Of a stretch of DNA of 60,178 bases, positions 1 to 11,354 are shown one piece after another. A program made the position numbers and the translations under genes. The DNA is taken from the NCBI GenBank assembly GCA_025966225.1, contig JAOPVI010000093.1, positions 1-60,178 of the forward strand. Direction: 5' to 3'. This DNA is from Mycobacterium sp. (lineage in GTDB: Bacteria; Actinomycetota; Actinomycetes; Mycobacteriales; Mycobacteriaceae). Position 1 is the stretch's first letter, and each line of letters begins with the position of its first letter. The notes beneath the pieces are model-generated. The model searched no databases. It had not been told where the DNA came from and saw nothing but the letters and a program-made list of their open reading frames with translations.

Positions 1-565
1 CGTGGACGTGGCGGTCAACACCTATGGCGTCGACCTCGGTGACGGGCTGTTCGGTCAGGAGAACGTGGCCACGCACTTCACCATCGGCGACGAAGTCATT
101 GCGACCGCGGACGACAACACCAAGACGCTGACCGTCAAGCGCAACGGCGCGGTCATCAAGACCATGCCGATCTCGATGGGCAAGAGCAGCACGCCGACGA
201 ACAACGGCACCTACATCGTAGGCGACCGGTTGTCCCACATGGTCATGGACTCGTCCACGTACGGGGTGCCGTCGAACGCACCCAACGGTTACCGCACCGA
301 GGTCGACTGGGCCACCCAGATGTCGTACAGCGGCATCTACGTGCACGGCGCGCCGTGGTCGGTCGGCAGCCAGGGCTACAGCAACGTCAGTCACGGCTGC
401 CTCAACGTCAGCACCAGCAACGCGTTGTGGTTCTACGACAACACCAAGCGTGGCGACCTCGTCGAGGTGTCCAACACCGTCGGCTCGATCCTGCCCGGCA
501 CCGACGGACTCGGCGACTGGAACATCCCGTGGGATCAGTGGAAGGCCGGCAACGCAGCCGTCTGA
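1..565 (+). CDS. ldtB: L,D-transpeptidase, 3' part (LdtMt2/Rv2518c-like)
   Basis: Only the C-terminal 187 or so residues are present; the frame is open at the left edge, so the 5' end lies outside. The YkuD catalytic domain is recognisable: [14 protein letters not shown] followed by SHGCLNVS, the HG...S-H-G-C motif whose cysteine attacks the tetrapeptide stem and forms 3-3 crosslinks in peptidoglycan. The upstream part ([21 protein letters not shown]) is the usual start of that fold. A C-terminal extension after the catalytic core, ending in WNIPWDQW, is typical of mycobacterial Ldt proteins. Expected to be a cell-envelope lipoprotein, but the signal peptide is not in view. The ldtB assignment rests partly on synteny with orn and cmrA as in M. 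tuberculosis; another Ldt paralogue is possible. Confidence 0.85.
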   Translation, partial: VDVAVNTYGVDLGDGLFGQENVATHFTIGDEVIATADDNTKTLTVKRNGAVIKTMPISMGKSSTPTNNGTYIVGDRLSHMVMDSSTYGVPSNAPNGYRTEVDWATQMSYSGIYVHGAPWSVGSQGYSNVSHGCLNVSTSNALWFYDNTKRGDLVEVSNTVGSILPGTDGLGDWNIPWDQWKAGNAAV

Positions 566-677
566 GCTCTGACCGCTTTGGATGGTGCGGTCATACGATG
601 AGTGCCGTTTCAACCGGACGTAGGTTGGCAATACGCCCGATTGCCCGGCGCTCAGCGCATCACCACGAAGGGAATCC

Positions 678-2915
678 ATGTCTCAGACGGCAGAGTCAGA
701 CCCAGAGGACCAAGCCAACGAGCCAGCAGACATCACCTTCGACGAACACCTCCACCCGGCGCGCCCAAGAGCACTGAGGTTTCGGCCCCGCGTCAAGGCG
801 CCCTTCGAACGCCGGTCGCTCGCTCAGGACGGCCCTCCGACCGGTGACAACCCGGCCTACGTGAACTGGCTGCTCTCGCAGTCGATGTTGGCCGATGCCA
901 ATGCGATTAGCCAGCAGTTCTCGGGGCAGGGTTCGATGTGGCAGAACCCGTACGCCACCCCGAATCCACGCGGTGCCGTCGACACGGCAGCGGTGTGGTT
1001 CACGGCCTACCCACTCTCGCTGATCACGCGTCCGGACGAGTCCTTCCTCAAGACGATGGCCAACGACGACATGTGGAAGGCGTTCGCCGAGATTGGCATC
1101 GAGGCGGTTCACACCGGCCCGGTCAAGCGGGCCGGCGGGATCTCGGGGTGGCAGCAGACCCCGAGCGTCGACGGCCACTTCGATCGCATCAGCACGCAGA
1201 TCGATCCAGCCTTCGGGACCGAGGATGAATTCCGAAAGATGTGCGGCACTGCGAACTGGCACGGCGGCACGATCATCGACGACATCGTCCCCGGTCACAC
1301 CGGAAAGGGCGCGGACTTTCGCCTTGCCGAGCTGAAGTACGCGGATTACCCAGGCATCTACCACATGGTCGAGATCGATCCTCGCGACTGGGATCAACTG
1401 CCCGAGGTCCCCGCTGGCATCGACTCGGTCAACATCGATCCCGCAACAGAGGATTGGTTGGACAAAGCCGGCTACATCATCGGCCGGCTGCAGCGGGTGA
1501 TCTTCTTCGCAGAAGGCGTCAAGGAGACCAACTGGAGCGTGACCCGGCCCGTCGTCGGCATCGACGGCGTGGAACGCCGCTGGGTGTATCTGCACTACTT
1601 CAAAGACGGTCAGCCTTCGATCAACTGGCTCGACCCATCCTTTGCTGGAATGCGTTTGGTGATCGGCGATGCCTTGCACTCGCTGACCGACCTAGGCACC
1701 GGTGGGCTACGGCTGGACGCCAACGGCTTCCTTGGGGCTGAGAAGACCGCCGCCGAAGACAGCACGGCCTGGTCCGAAGGCCATCCGCTCTCCGAGGCTG
1801 CAAACCACTTGATTGCCAGCATGGTTCGTAAGGTTGGCGGGTTTACCTTCCAGGAGCTGAACCTCACCATCGACGACATCCGTGAGATCGGCGAGGCCGG
1901 TGCAGACCTGTCGTACGACTTCATCAATCGTCCGGCATACCAGCATGCCCTCGCCACCGCAGATACGGAGTTTCTGCGGCTGACGTTGCGCACCACGCTC
2001 GAGCTCGGCATCGATCCAGCGTCGCTGGTGCATGCTCTGCAGAATCACGACGAGCTCACCTACGAACTCGTGCACTGGTCGACCGGCCACCACGACGACG
2101 TGTACCGATACAAGGGCGACGACATCACCGGCGAGGAGTTGGGGGAATCGGTTCGGCAGGATCTGCTCGACAAGCTCACCGGGCCGGAAGCGCCATACAA
2201 CTTGGTGTTCACCACCAATGGCATTGCCTGCACGACGGCGACGGTCATTGCCGCCACGCTCGGCATCGCCGACTTGGGCACGATCAACGACGTCGATCGC
2301 ATCCGTCGGGCTCACCTGTTGCTGGCCATGTTCAACGCATTGCAACCAGGAGTCTTCGCGCTGTCCGGTTGGGACCTGTGCGGGATGTTGACGCTTCCCG
2401 CCTCGCAGGTAGCGCAACTGCTGTTGGGCGGCGACACGCGGTGGATACACCGCCCCGCCCACGACCTCATGGACCTCAACCCTGCGGCGACGCAGTCGAT
2501 GGCCGGAATGCCAAGAGGGCGAAGCCTTTACGGATCAATTCCGGCGCAACTCGCAGACGACACCAGCTTTCTGCGCCAGCTCCAAGCGATACTTCGCGTA
2601 CGGTCGCACTATGGCATCGCGACCAGCAGGCAGGTCGACATCCCCGAGGTCTCGCATCGCGGCATGCTCGTGCTGGTTCACGAACTCGCCGACCAAGGCA
2701 CGTACCAACTGACGGTGCTCAACTTCGCGAACGAGGACATCGCAGGCACGGTGCGCTCCGAGCATTTGCCGCCGGGAAGTCAGGTGTCAGACATGTTCAC
2801 CGGCAATCACGTTGGTGCTGTCGACGACCTGCACAGCTTTGCAGTGGAGATGACGCCTCACCATGGAATGTCGCTGCTGGTCCAGGCTCCCGACGATTTC
2901 GTGCCATTCACGTAG
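678..2915 (+). CDS. GH13 (alpha-amylase family) enzyme, trehalose-synthase-like
   Basis: 745 residues, ATG preceded by GAAGGGA about 5 bases upstream. The GH13 barrel shows its conserved regions: GLRLDANGF (nucleophile Asp347), FQELN (acid/base Glu393) and LQNHDEL (transition-state Asp458). The first about 55 residues are charged and of low complexity. The C-terminal about 100 residues look like the beta-sandwich domain ([15 protein letters not shown]). GH13 enzymes act on alpha-glucosidic bonds; overall layout recalls trehalose synthases and maltose-acting transglycosidases, so a role in trehalose, maltose or glycogen metabolism is inferred. No signal peptide is seen, so it is probably cytoplasmic. 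It stands alone, between the transpeptidase and tRNA-His. Exact substrate cannot be read from the sequence. Confidence 0.8.
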   Translation: MSQTAESDPEDQANEPADITFDEHLHPARPRALRFRPRVKAPFERRSLAQDGPPTGDNPAYVNWLLSQSMLADANAISQQFSGQGSMWQNPYATPNPRGAVDTAAVWFTAYPLSLITRPDESFLKTMANDDMWKAFAEIGIEAVHTGPVKRAGGISGWQQTPSVDGHFDRISTQIDPAFGTEDEFRKMCGTANWHGGTIIDDIVPGHTGKGADFRLAELKYADYPGIYHMVEIDPRDWDQLPEVPAGIDSVNIDPATEDWLDKAGYIIGRLQRVIFFAEGVKETNWSVTRPVVGIDGVERRWVYLHYFKDGQPSINWLDPSFAGMRLVIGDALHSLTDLGTGGLRLDANGFLGAEKTAAEDSTAWSEGHPLSEAANHLIASMVRKVGGFTFQELNLTIDDIREIGEAGADLSYDFINRPAYQHALATADTEFLRLTLRTTLELGIDPASLVHALQNHDELTYELVHWSTGHHDDVYRYKGDDITGEELGESVRQDLLDKLTGPEAPYNLVFTTNGIACTTATVIAATLGIADLGTINDVDRIRRAHLLLAMFNALQPGVFALSGWDLCGMLTLPASQVAQLLLGGDTRWIHRPAHDLMDLNPAATQSMAGMPRGRSLYGSIPAQLADDTSFLRQLQAILRVRSHYGIATSRQVDIPEVSHRGMLVLVHELADQGTYQLTVLNFANEDIAGTVRSEHLPPGSQVSDMFTGNHVGAVDDLHSFAVEMTPHHGMSLLVQAPDDFVPFT

Positions 2916-3049
2916 GCGGGGGTTGTCGACCGCGGCGGCCTGTGGCGTGCGGGCCTCCGAGCTGGAGGTACTGCCCGGGTTGGACGCCGCCCACGGCAGA
3001 AGAATTGACGGCTGCGCTGCGCCGCGCGGTGGCATTCCGGCGGTTCCAA

Positions 3050-3083
3050 AAGCAGAAAGTCGGAGGGCGAAATGCCCTCCGAC
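3050..3083 (-). terminator. Intrinsic terminator of tRNA-His
   Basis: A perfect 10-bp inverted repeat (GTCGGAGGGC at 3059-3068 and GCCCTCCGAC at 3074-3083, 5-base loop) lies 6 bases beyond the tRNA 3' end. On the minus strand it is followed by a T-rich stretch (ACTTTCTGCTTTT). This is the normal form of a factor-independent terminator for the tRNA transcript. Confidence 0.8.
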
Positions 3084-3088
3084 CATTC

Positions 3089-3165
3089 TGGGGTGGCTGA
3101 CGGGACTTGAACCCGCGACTTCCAGGATCACAACCTGGCGCTCTACCAACTGAACTACAGCCACC
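3089..3165 (-). tRNA. tRNA-His (anticodon GTG)
   Basis: On the minus strand a full cloverleaf can be drawn: acceptor GTGGCTG/CAGCCAC, D arm with AGTTGGTAGA, anticodon stem CCAGG/CCTGG around loop TTGTGAT (GTG), and T arm with GGTTCAAGTCC. The extra G at -1 (3165) opposite discriminator C (3092) is diagnostic of histidine tRNA. CCA is encoded at 3091-3089. The gene lies between convergent protein genes and has its own hairpin terminator. Confidence 0.95.
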
Positions 3166-3203
3166 ATCGCCGCTGAGCTTTTGGCACTGCGGCGTCGTCG
3201 ATA

Positions 3204-3851
3204 CTAGCCGCTCGAACGCCCCGCGGCCGAATCATTAGCCGCCTGGTCCTCGCCGGGCGGGCCCAGTTCGGCGGCCACCGCGGCGATGTCACTGGTCGCC
3301 GGTCCCGGCGGGGCGACGAATGCGGTGCGGCGGTAGTACTTCAGTTCACGGATGGACTCGTGGATGTCGGCGAGCGCCCGGTGGGCGAGCCCTTTCTCTG
3401 GCTGGCCGAAGTAGATGCGGGGATACCAGCGTCTGCACAGCTCCTTGATCGAGCTCACGTCGATCATCCGGTAGTGAAGGTAGTCGTCGAGGGCGGGCAT
3501 GTCCCGTGCGATGAACCCGCGATCGGTGCCGATCGAGTTGCCGCACAGGGGAGCGGTGTTGGCCTGTTTGACGTGTCCGCGGATGTAGTCGAGCACCAGC
3601 TTCTCGGCCTCCGCGAGGTCGATCTGCGAGGTGCGCACCTCCTCGGTGAGCCCTGATTTGGAGTGCATCTTGGCCACCACGTCGACCATGCCGTCCAGGG
3701 CGGCAGCGTCGGCGTGGATCACCACGTCGACGCCGTCGCCAAGGATGTTCAACTCCGCATCGGTGACCAGAGCCGCGATCTCTATGAGCCGGTCGGAGTG
3801 CAAGTCCAGCCCAGTCATTTCGCAGTCGATCCACACCAGTTCGTCACGCAC
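3204..3851 (-). CDS. orn: Oligoribonuclease
   Basis: 215 residues from a GTG at 3851 ([14 protein letters not shown]). An upstream in-frame ATG at 3965 would add 38 residues unlike the family and overlap the divergent ATPase gene, so it is rejected. This is a DEDDh 3'-5' exoribonuclease that degrades 2-5 nt RNAs and linear dinucleotides such as pGpG. Motifs: Exo [10 protein letters not shown], Exo II region [10 protein letters not shown], and [13 protein letters not shown] tail followed by AHRALADI (His and Asp of Exo III). Length and the [13 protein letters not shown] stretch are typical of actinobacterial Orn. The last about 30 residues are a variable acidic tail. It is divergent from the HerA-like gene as in M. 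tuberculosis (Rv2511/Rv2510c). Confidence 0.95.
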   Translation of the reverse strand: MRDELVWIDCEMTGLDLHSDRLIEIAALVTDAELNILGDGVDVVIHADAAALDGMVDVVAKMHSKSGLTEEVRTSQIDLAEAEKLVLDYIRGHVKQANTAPLCGNSIGTDRGFIARDMPALDDYLHYRMIDVSSIKELCRRWYPRIYFGQPEKGLAHRALADIHESIRELKYYRRTAFVAPPGPATSDIAAVAAELGPPGEDQAANDSAAGRSSG

Positions 3852-3942
3852 AGCGTCCAACAGTATTCCCAGCGCCCTACGCCGTTGTTGGAAGGCCGCC
3901 CACACCCTCCGGCAACCAGGCCTGGCAAGTAATGTCTGGCGC

Positions 3943-5514
3943 ATGACGACCGAATCGACGGCCACCCCCGCGCAACAGATCGCCGCTGGTTACGCCGTCG
4001 GAGGACAGGCACTCGAACTGGGCACCGTCGTCGTGGACGGCGTCGTCGATCCAACCGCGCAGGTCCGGATACCACTGGCCACTGTCAACCGCCACGGCCT
4101 GGTCGCCGGTGCGACCGGTACCGGCAAGACCAAGACCCTGCAGGTGATCGCCGAGCAACTTTCCGCCGCCGGAGTGCCCGTGGTGATGGCAGACATCAAG
4201 GGCGACCTGTCGGGGCTGTCCCAGCCCGGCGTGGCGAACGACAAGGCCGCCCAGCGCGCCAAGGACACCGGCGATCAATGGACGCCGACCGCGTTCCCCG
4301 TCGAGTTCCTCTCGTTGGGAACCTCGGGAGTCGGGGTGCCGGTGCGCGCGACGATGACGAGCTTCGGTCCGATCCTGCTGTCGAAGGTGCTAGGGCTCAA
4401 CCCGACTCAGGAATCCACCCTCGGCCTGATCTTCCACTGGGCCGACCAGAAGCAGCTGGCGCTGCTGGACCTGAAGGACCTGCGGGCCGTCATCCAGTTC
4501 CTCACTGGTGACGAGGGCAAGGCCGAGCTCAAGAACATTGGCGCCGTGTCCTCTGCGACGGCAGGCGTGATCCTGCGAGCGCTCATCAACCTGGAGGCCG
4601 AAGGAGCGGACACGTTCTTCGGCGAGCCGGAGCTCGAACCCAGCGACCTGATGCGCGTCGACGCGCAAGGCCGCGGCATCATCACGCTGATGGAGGTGGG
4701 CGATCAGGCCGCTCGTCCCGTGATGTTCTCGACGTTCCTCATGTGGGTGCTCGCCGATCTGTTCACGGCGCTGCCCGAGGTCGGCGACGTCGACAAGCCG
4801 AAACTGGTGTTCATCTTCGACGAGGCCCACCTGCTGTTCACCGACGCCTCGAAGGCGTTCCTCGAGCAGGTCGAACAGACCATCAAGCTGATCCGGTCCA
4901 AGGGCGTGGGCGTGTTCTTCTGCACGCAGCTGCCCACCGACGTGCCCAACGACGTGCTCAGCCAGCTCGGTGCTCGCGTCCAGCACGCACTGCGGGCGTT
5001 CACGCCCGACGACCAGAAGGCGCTGACCAAGACGGTGCGCACCTACCCGAAGACCGACGTCTACGACCTGGAGAAGGCGCTGACGTCGCTCGGCATCGGC
5101 GAGGCCATCGTGACCGTGCTGTCCGAGCAGGGCGCGCCGACGCCGGTGGCGTGGACCAGGATGCGCTCGCCGCGGTCACTGATGGGGGCCATCGGCAACG
5201 ACGCTATCGCCTCGGCCGCGAAAGCCAGTCCGCTGCAAGTGAAGTACGGTCAGACCATCGATCCCGTTTCGGCGTACGAGACGCTTCAGGGCAAGATGCA
5301 GGCCGCAGCACCTGACGCACCCTTGCCGCCGCCGATGCAGCAGACCGGCGCCGCCAGCACGTCGGGTTCGGGTCAGTCCAAGGGCGCGGTCGAGGGCAGC
5401 ATGGTGTCGGAGGTGTTGCAGAGCAGCGCGTTCAAGAGCTTTCTGCGCTCGGCGGCCACCGTGGCAGGCCGCGAGATCACCCGCAGTATCTTCGGGACCG
5501 GCCGCCGCCGCTGA
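3943..5514 (+). CDS. HerA-like ATPase (DUF853 family, Rv2510c-like)
   Basis: 523 residues starting at the ATG at 3943; the frame is open upstream but that part overlaps orn antisense. Walker A is [10 protein letters not shown] (residues 56-65), Walker B is LVFIFDEAH (about 288-296), and an [10 protein letters not shown] stretch follows the first strand, as in the HerA/FtsK-type superfamily DUF853 (E. coli YjgR). The C-terminus is A/S/G-rich and ends with a basic segment. The family is a conserved P-loop ATPase of unsettled function, often listed as a putative helicase. It diverges from orn and is convergent with cmrA. Confidence 0.85.
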   Translation: MTTESTATPAQQIAAGYAVGGQALELGTVVVDGVVDPTAQVRIPLATVNRHGLVAGATGTGKTKTLQVIAEQLSAAGVPVVMADIKGDLSGLSQPGVANDKAAQRAKDTGDQWTPTAFPVEFLSLGTSGVGVPVRATMTSFGPILLSKVLGLNPTQESTLGLIFHWADQKQLALLDLKDLRAVIQFLTGDEGKAELKNIGAVSSATAGVILRALINLEAEGADTFFGEPELEPSDLMRVDAQGRGIITLMEVGDQAARPVMFSTFLMWVLADLFTALPEVGDVDKPKLVFIFDEAHLLFTDASKAFLEQVEQTIKLIRSKGVGVFFCTQLPTDVPNDVLSQLGARVQHALRAFTPDDQKALTKTVRTYPKTDVYDLEKALTSLGIGEAIVTVLSEQGAPTPVAWTRMRSPRSLMGAIGNDAIASAAKASPLQVKYGQTIDPVSAYETLQGKMQAAAPDAPLPPPMQQTGAASTSGSGQSKGAVEGSMVSEVLQSSAFKSFLRSAATVAGREITRSIFGTGRRR

Positions 5515-5538
5515 CGTCTTTAACTTCGCGCGGGGCCC

Positions 5539-6345
5539 CTAGTTGCCGCCGAGCTTCTTGTACACGGCGCCGACGATCGGCGTGACGATCGACCGCGGTG
5601 CGTAGCCGCTGGCCACCGACATCGCCTTCGACGTCACCCCTGGCACCACCCGCATCTTGTTGCGCTCCAAGCCATCCAGCGAGATCTTCGCGGTGTAGTC
5701 GGTCGAGATCCATAGGAAGTCTGGGATCAACTTCTCGACGAGCGACTGCTCCGCGGGATCAGGCAGATCGGTGCGCACCGGTCCTGGAGCCAGCACGGTC
5801 ACGTGGATGCCGAGGCTCTTCACCTCGCCGCGCAGCGACTCGCTGAACGTGTTGGCGAACGCCTTCGACGCCGCGTACGTCGCGTTGTTCGGAATCGGCG
5901 AGTTGCCTGCCGCCGAACCCGAGATCAGGATTCCGCCCGCTCGGCGTTGCACCATCCCCGGCAGCACGGCCAACACGAGGTCGTGCACGCCGAGCACGTT
6001 CAGCTGCACCTGATCCTGCTCGCCCGCAGCGTCGAGGCTGGCGACCGGACCGAACGTCGCGGTGCCCGCATTGGCGCACAGGATCGACACGTTGCGGGTG
6101 GCCAGCTCGTCGCAGAGCTGGCTGCGGGATTCGGGGTTCGCCAGGTCGGCGGCCCTCACCTCGACGGTGACGCCGTAGCGGTCGGACAACGTCGTGGCCA
6201 GTCCGGTCAGCACCTCTTCGCGTCTGGCAGAGATGATCAGGTGGTGCCCCCGCGCGGCGAGCTCGGTGGCCAACGCCTCGCCGATGTTCTGCGAGGCGCC
6301 GGTGACGACGGCGCGCGCGTCGGGGCTGGGAGCGGGTACGGGCAT
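5539..6345 (-). CDS. cmrA: Short-chain reductase, mycolate reductase CmrA
   Basis: 268 residues from ATG 6345 (MPVPAPSPDARAVVTG); the ATG 21 bases further upstream would add MVPTMGA and crowd the divergent MFS gene. Classical SDR features: nucleotide-binding VVTGASQNIGEA, CANAG, catalytic Ser region ILISGSAAGN and the YAASK Tyr-Lys pair. In Corynebacteriales CmrA reduces the 3-keto precursor of mycolic acids after Pks13 condensation, essential for a mature mycomembrane. The call rests on sequence resemblance to Rv2509 as remembered and on the conserved orn-Rv2510c-cmrA neighbourhood. Divergent from the MFS gene with only 33 bp between starts. Confidence 0.85.
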   Translation of the reverse strand: MPVPAPSPDARAVVTGASQNIGEALATELAARGHHLIISARREEVLTGLATTLSDRYGVTVEVRAADLANPESRSQLCDELATRNVSILCANAGTATFGPVASLDAAGEQDQVQLNVLGVHDLVLAVLPGMVQRRAGGILISGSAAGNSPIPNNATYAASKAFANTFSESLRGEVKSLGIHVTVLAPGPVRTDLPDPAEQSLVEKLIPDFLWISTDYTAKISLDGLERNKMRVVPGVTSKAMSVASGYAPRSIVTPIVGAVYKKLGGN

Positions 6346-6378
6346 GGCGCCCATCGTAGGGACCAATAGAGTTGCCCC

Positions 6379-7698
6379 ATGAGCACCCCTGGGCGATCGC
6401 AGGTCGTCCGCGCAGGGGCACGCCGATCGAAGATCGCAGCATGGGCAGCGTGGGACTGCGGCGCAACCGGGATGAACGCGATCGTCGTGACGTTCGTCTT
6501 CTCGGTCTACCTGACCTCACAGGTCGGTGCGGACGTGCAGGGGCCCACGACGCCAGCGGCCTGGCTTGGCCGCGCGTTGACGTTCTCCGGACTGGTGGTG
6601 GCCGTGCTGGCCCCTGCGACGGGGATCTGGGTCGATGCCGCGCACCGCCGGCGCCCGGTGCTGGCCGTGTTGACGGGCGTGGCGGTCGCGCTGACGGCGT
6701 CCATGAGCCTGATCCGCGATGACCCAGCCTACCTGTGGCCCGGATTGGCGCTGTTGGCCTGCACGGCGGCGTGCAGCGATCTGGCGACGGTGCCATACAA
6801 CGCGATGCTTCGCGACCTGACGACGCCGGAGACGTCGGGCAAGATCTCTGGATTCGGCTCGGCGGCAGGGTATTTCGGTACCGTCCTGCTGCTGTTGATG
6901 GTGTACCTCGGCTTGATCGCCGGCGACGGCGAGACACGCGGACTGCTTGCAATCCCTGCCGGAGACGGCTGGCCCCAACGCTTGACGATGCTCCTCACCG
7001 CCGCCTGGTTCGTGGTCTTTGCCCTGCCGTTGCTGCTCTCCCGTCGCACGGAGTCGCCGGTAGACGTCGGGTCTCGGGTGGGCTTCCTTGGCGCCTATCG
7101 CAAGCTGTGGGCCGAGCTCACCGATCAGTGGCGCCGCGACCACAACATCGTTTACTACTTGGTCGCCAGTGCGATCTTTCGCGACGGGCTGACGGGGGTT
7201 TTCACGTTCGGGGCGGTACTCGGTGTCGCGGTGTACGGGGTGTCGCCGGCCGACGTGCTGCTTTTCGGGGTGTGTGCGTGCGTGGTGGCCGCGGTCGGCG
7301 CGGTGCTCGGGGGCGTGCTCGACGATCGGGTGGGGTCCAAGCCCGTCATCGTCGGATCGCTGACCGCGATGATCATCGTGGCGCTGGCCCTGACGGGCCT
7401 CAACGGACAGACCTCGTTCTGGATCTGCGGGCTGCTGCTGTGCCTGTTCATCGGGCCTACTCAGTCCTCGGCGCGCACCCAGATGTTGCGCATGACCACC
7501 GAAGGCAAGGAAGGCGTCGCGTTCGGGCTCTACACCACCACGGGGCGGGCGGCCTCACCCTTTGCGCCGTGGATGTTCGCCACGTTCATCGGGGTGTTCG
7601 GGACCGATCGGGCTGGCATGGGCGGACTGGTCACCGTCCTGGCGGTCGGCCTGATCGCGATGCTCGCGGTGCGGACACCTCGCCATCGACCGGCTTAG
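6379..7698 (+). CDS. MFS transporter (UMF1-like, Rv2508c-like)
   Basis: 439 residues with about 12 hydrophobic segments, e.g. AIVVTFVFSVYL near residue 35 and FWICGLLLCLFIGPTQ near 350. The IAAWAAWDCGATGMNAIVVTF start and the IGPTQSSARTQM segment recall the UMF1/Atg22-like branch of the major facilitator superfamily. The conserved gene order (Rv2508c next to cmrA) supports it. Substrate unknown; located in the cytoplasmic membrane. Its stop overlaps the stop of the convergent gene by 4 bases (7695-7698). Confidence 0.8.
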   Translation: MSTPGRSQVVRAGARRSKIAAWAAWDCGATGMNAIVVTFVFSVYLTSQVGADVQGPTTPAAWLGRALTFSGLVVAVLAPATGIWVDAAHRRRPVLAVLTGVAVALTASMSLIRDDPAYLWPGLALLACTAACSDLATVPYNAMLRDLTTPETSGKISGFGSAAGYFGTVLLLLMVYLGLIAGDGETRGLLAIPAGDGWPQRLTMLLTAAWFVVFALPLLLSRRTESPVDVGSRVGFLGAYRKLWAELTDQWRRDHNIVYYLVASAIFRDGLTGVFTFGAVLGVAVYGVSPADVLLFGVCACVVAAVGAVLGGVLDDRVGSKPVIVGSLTAMIIVALALTGLNGQTSFWICGLLLCLFIGPTQSSARTQMLRMTTEGKEGVAFGLYTTTGRAASPFAPWMFATFIGVFGTDRAGMGGLVTVLAVGLIAMLAVRTPRHRPA

Positions 7699-8474
7699 CC
7701 CAGTGCGCCGCACACTGTCAGGCCGGCTCCGGTGCGGCTCACGACGACGTCGCCCGCGACCGTGATCGAGCAGGTGATCTGGCGGCCGAAGTTGATGATG
7801 TTGACACTCGCCGACGAGTCGGCCGGTGAAGCCAATTCGACCTGCCTGCTCCATGGGAGCAGCACGTTGAACTCGGTCTGGAGCACACCGCCGGTGTCGA
7901 CGTAGGTGATGCTGATGGCCCTGCCACGTCCGGACACCGCGTAGACCACGGTCTGCGTCTCGCCAGGCGTGGATGGCTGGTTCGGCGGGCCGGGGGTTGG
8001 CTCGATCGGGATGGGTGCGGGCAACGAGGGCAGCGGGGTCGTCGACGGGGTGCGCGACGTCGTTGGGGGATTCGACGGCGTCGTGAAGTCGGGCTCGGTC
8101 GGGATCAGTGGCGGGGCGACGACGACCTGTTGCTGGGTGCTGTAGATGATCACCACGGCGATGACCAGCGCGAGCACCGTCAGCAAAGCGCCCGCCGCCA
8201 TCACCCACAGCCACCGGCGCGATGGCGGGCCGTCGGATTGTGGAGGCTCCGGCGGTGCGCCGCCCGGCTGGCCGTAGAAACCCGTCTCGTAGGTGTAGCC
8301 GTAATCGTTCTGCGTGTACGCCGGAAGTTGCTGTGTGGGAGCGGGGACGCCTTGGGGCGGATACGAAGTGCCGTATGGCGGCTGGTTCGCGTACGCGGGG
8401 TCGTTGGAGCTGGCGTAGCCGTACGGGGATGGTTCGGCGGGCCCGGGCTCTTCCCGGTGTGGTGAATCGGTCAT
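7695..8474 (-). CDS. Proline-rich membrane protein with MmpS-like C-terminal domain (Rv2507-like)
   Basis: 259 residues from ATG 8474 (MTDSPHREEPG); a GTG two codons upstream is possible. The first about 85 residues are cytoplasmic and rich in Pro, Tyr, Gly and Gln. One membrane helix follows (RWLWVMAAGALLTVLALVIA), then a Thr/Pro linker (SNPPTTSRTPSTTPLPSLP). The last about 90 residues (VVYAVSGRGRAISITYVD ... LPWSRQVEL ... ITCSITVAGDVV) have the MmpS beta-sandwich pattern. Position matches Rv2507. No mmpL gene is adjacent, so it probably does not act as a canonical MmpS; function unknown. Confidence 0.75.
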   Translation of the reverse strand: MTDSPHREEPGPAEPSPYGYASSNDPAYANQPPYGTSYPPQGVPAPTQQLPAYTQNDYGYTYETGFYGQPGGAPPEPPQSDGPPSRRWLWVMAAGALLTVLALVIAVVIIYSTQQQVVVAPPLIPTEPDFTTPSNPPTTSRTPSTTPLPSLPAPIPIEPTPGPPNQPSTPGETQTVVYAVSGRGRAISITYVDTGGVLQTEFNVLLPWSRQVELASPADSSASVNIINFGRQITCSITVAGDVVVSRTGAGLTVCGALG

Positions 8475-8625
8475 GCCCACCTCATGACTGCAGGGTACCT
8501 GCGCCTCGGACCTTCGCCGGAAGTCGGCGATTTGTGCGATTCCACCATCGAGATCGCGGGTTTAGCTGAATTGTCTGTGGGGTAATTACAGGCACGATGC
8601 TGTGCCATAACGAAGGAGTTTGAAA

Positions 8626-8847
8626 ATGCGTGGTGGCGGAATCGTAGGGCTGGTCGTGCTCGTCTGGCTGCTGGCGGGCGTATATGCAGCGTATGACCGA
8701 GGCTACTTCAACAACGCCCAGAACAGCTGTGCCTCGGCAGCAACTATCGCGCTCAATGTCATTGCAGGACCGCTGAATTGGGTCGGCGACATCAATCCGA
8801 AGACGGATTGCCACGTCGACGTCAACATCCCACCACCCAACAAGTAG
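8626..8847 (+). CDS. Small membrane protein, hypothetical
   Basis: 73 residues from ATG 8626 with a strong AAGGAG ribosome-binding site 8 bases upstream. One N-terminal hydrophobic helix (IVGLVVLVWLLAGVYAAY) followed by a short exported-looking part containing two cysteines (NSCASAAT, KTDCHVDV) and a Pro-rich end. Topology suggests a signal-anchored protein with its C-terminus outside. It precedes another small membrane gene by 16 bp, so the two are probably co-transcribed. I do not recognise a function. Confidence 0.7.
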   Translation: MRGGGIVGLVVLVWLLAGVYAAYDRGYFNNAQNSCASAATIALNVIAGPLNWVGDINPKTDCHVDVNIPPPNK

Positions 8848-8863
8848 TCACGGAGGAGTTGTC

Positions 8864-9019
8864 ATGGTTGCCATTGGAGTAATTCTCGTCATTCTCGGGT
8901 TGGTGTTCGGGGTGCCGATCATGACGTACCTCGGCGTCGTTGCCTTGGTCATCGGGGCGGTGTTCTGGGCGCTGGGTGCCGCCGGCCACGCCGTTGGCGG
9001 TAGGCGGGTCTGGTACTAA
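8864..9019 (+). CDS. Tiny two-helix membrane protein, DUF6131-like
   Basis: 51 residues, ATG 8864 with GGAGG-type site (CGGAGGAGTT) about 4 bases upstream. Almost entirely hydrophobic: IGVILVILGLVFGVPIMTYL then GVVALVIGAVFWALGAAGHA, ending in a GGRRVWY tail. This short pattern resembles the actinobacterial DUF6131 family, whose function is unknown. The stop overlaps the stop of the convergent regulator gene bkaR by a few bases. Confidence 0.65.
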   Translation: MVAIGVILVILGLVFGVPIMTYLGVVALVIGAVFWALGAAGHAVGGRRVWY

Positions 9020-9699
9020 GACCGACGACTAGTTCGTGTCGCCCGTGGCGGCGGGTATCCCTGCTCGTCGCCACGGGCGACTCGTCCGTTCAAGCCATGT
9101 CGACCCGAGTTCAGCGCGGCGACGGTCATCGCGCGCAAGACGTCGCGGGAGGACGCTGACCCAACCCCAGGCCTGAGGCTGTGGGGCGTGGAGTTGAGCA
9201 GCCCGAACGTGGCGTGAGCCATCAGCCGGGCTTCGGCCTCCGCGAGGCTGTCGTCGAGGTCGCGCAGCACCTGCACCCATATCTCGACATACTGGCGCTG
9301 AGCCTTTCGCACCTGCCGTTCGGCGGGGCGAGGAAGGTGGCCGAGGTCGCGGTCCTGGATGCGGATGAGGTCGGACTCGTCGAACGCGAAGTCGAGGTGG
9401 AAGTCGATGAGCCCGTCGAGCGCGGCGGCTGGGGAGGACGCGCGGCCGACGACTTCGGTGGCACCGGCCAGCAGTCGGGTGCTGATGCCCACCAGCAGTT
9501 CGACGAGCAGTGCCTCCTTGTTGGGGAAGTGCCGGTAGATCGCCGGTCCGCTGACGCCTGCTGCGGCGCCGATGTCCTCGAGTCGTACGGCGAGGAATCC
9601 GCGTTCGGCCACCAACCGTTCGGCGGCGGCGACGAGCAGCGAGCGCCGGTCGGACTTGGCCCTGCTCCGGCGCGTCTCGGCGGGCTGGTTGACTGCCAT
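9016..9699 (-). CDS. bkaR: TetR-family repressor BkaR (Rv2506-like)
   Basis: 227 residues. The N-terminal helix-turn-helix is clear: LLVAAAERLVAERGFLAVRL then IGAAAGVSGPAIYRHFPNKE (about residues 20-65). The rest is the helical ligand/dimer domain. It is divergent from accD1, and two near-palindromic sites fill the 88-bp gap, fitting autorepression and control of the carboxylase/bkd operon. In M. tuberculosis the protein at this position (BkaR) is reported to repress the branched-chain keto-acid genes around it. Effector not shown by sequence. Confidence 0.85.
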   Translation of the reverse strand: MAVNQPAETRRSRAKSDRRSLLVAAAERLVAERGFLAVRLEDIGAAAGVSGPAIYRHFPNKEALLVELLVGISTRLLAGATEVVGRASSPAAALDGLIDFHLDFAFDESDLIRIQDRDLGHLPRPAERQVRKAQRQYVEIWVQVLRDLDDSLAEAEARLMAHATFGLLNSTPHSLRPGVGSASSRDVLRAMTVAALNSGRHGLNGRVARGDEQGYPPPRATRTSRRS

Positions 9700-9734
9700 T
9701 GGCCTACCTCCCGTCGTCGGCTGTAGACAGTTCG

Positions 9735-11347
<1,613 letters not shown>

Positions 11348-11354
11348 CCCAAAT

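Noticed and set aside
3852..3965. N-terminal extension of orn to an ATG at 3965
   Set aside because: Adds residues not found in Orn proteins and would overlap the divergent ATPase start.
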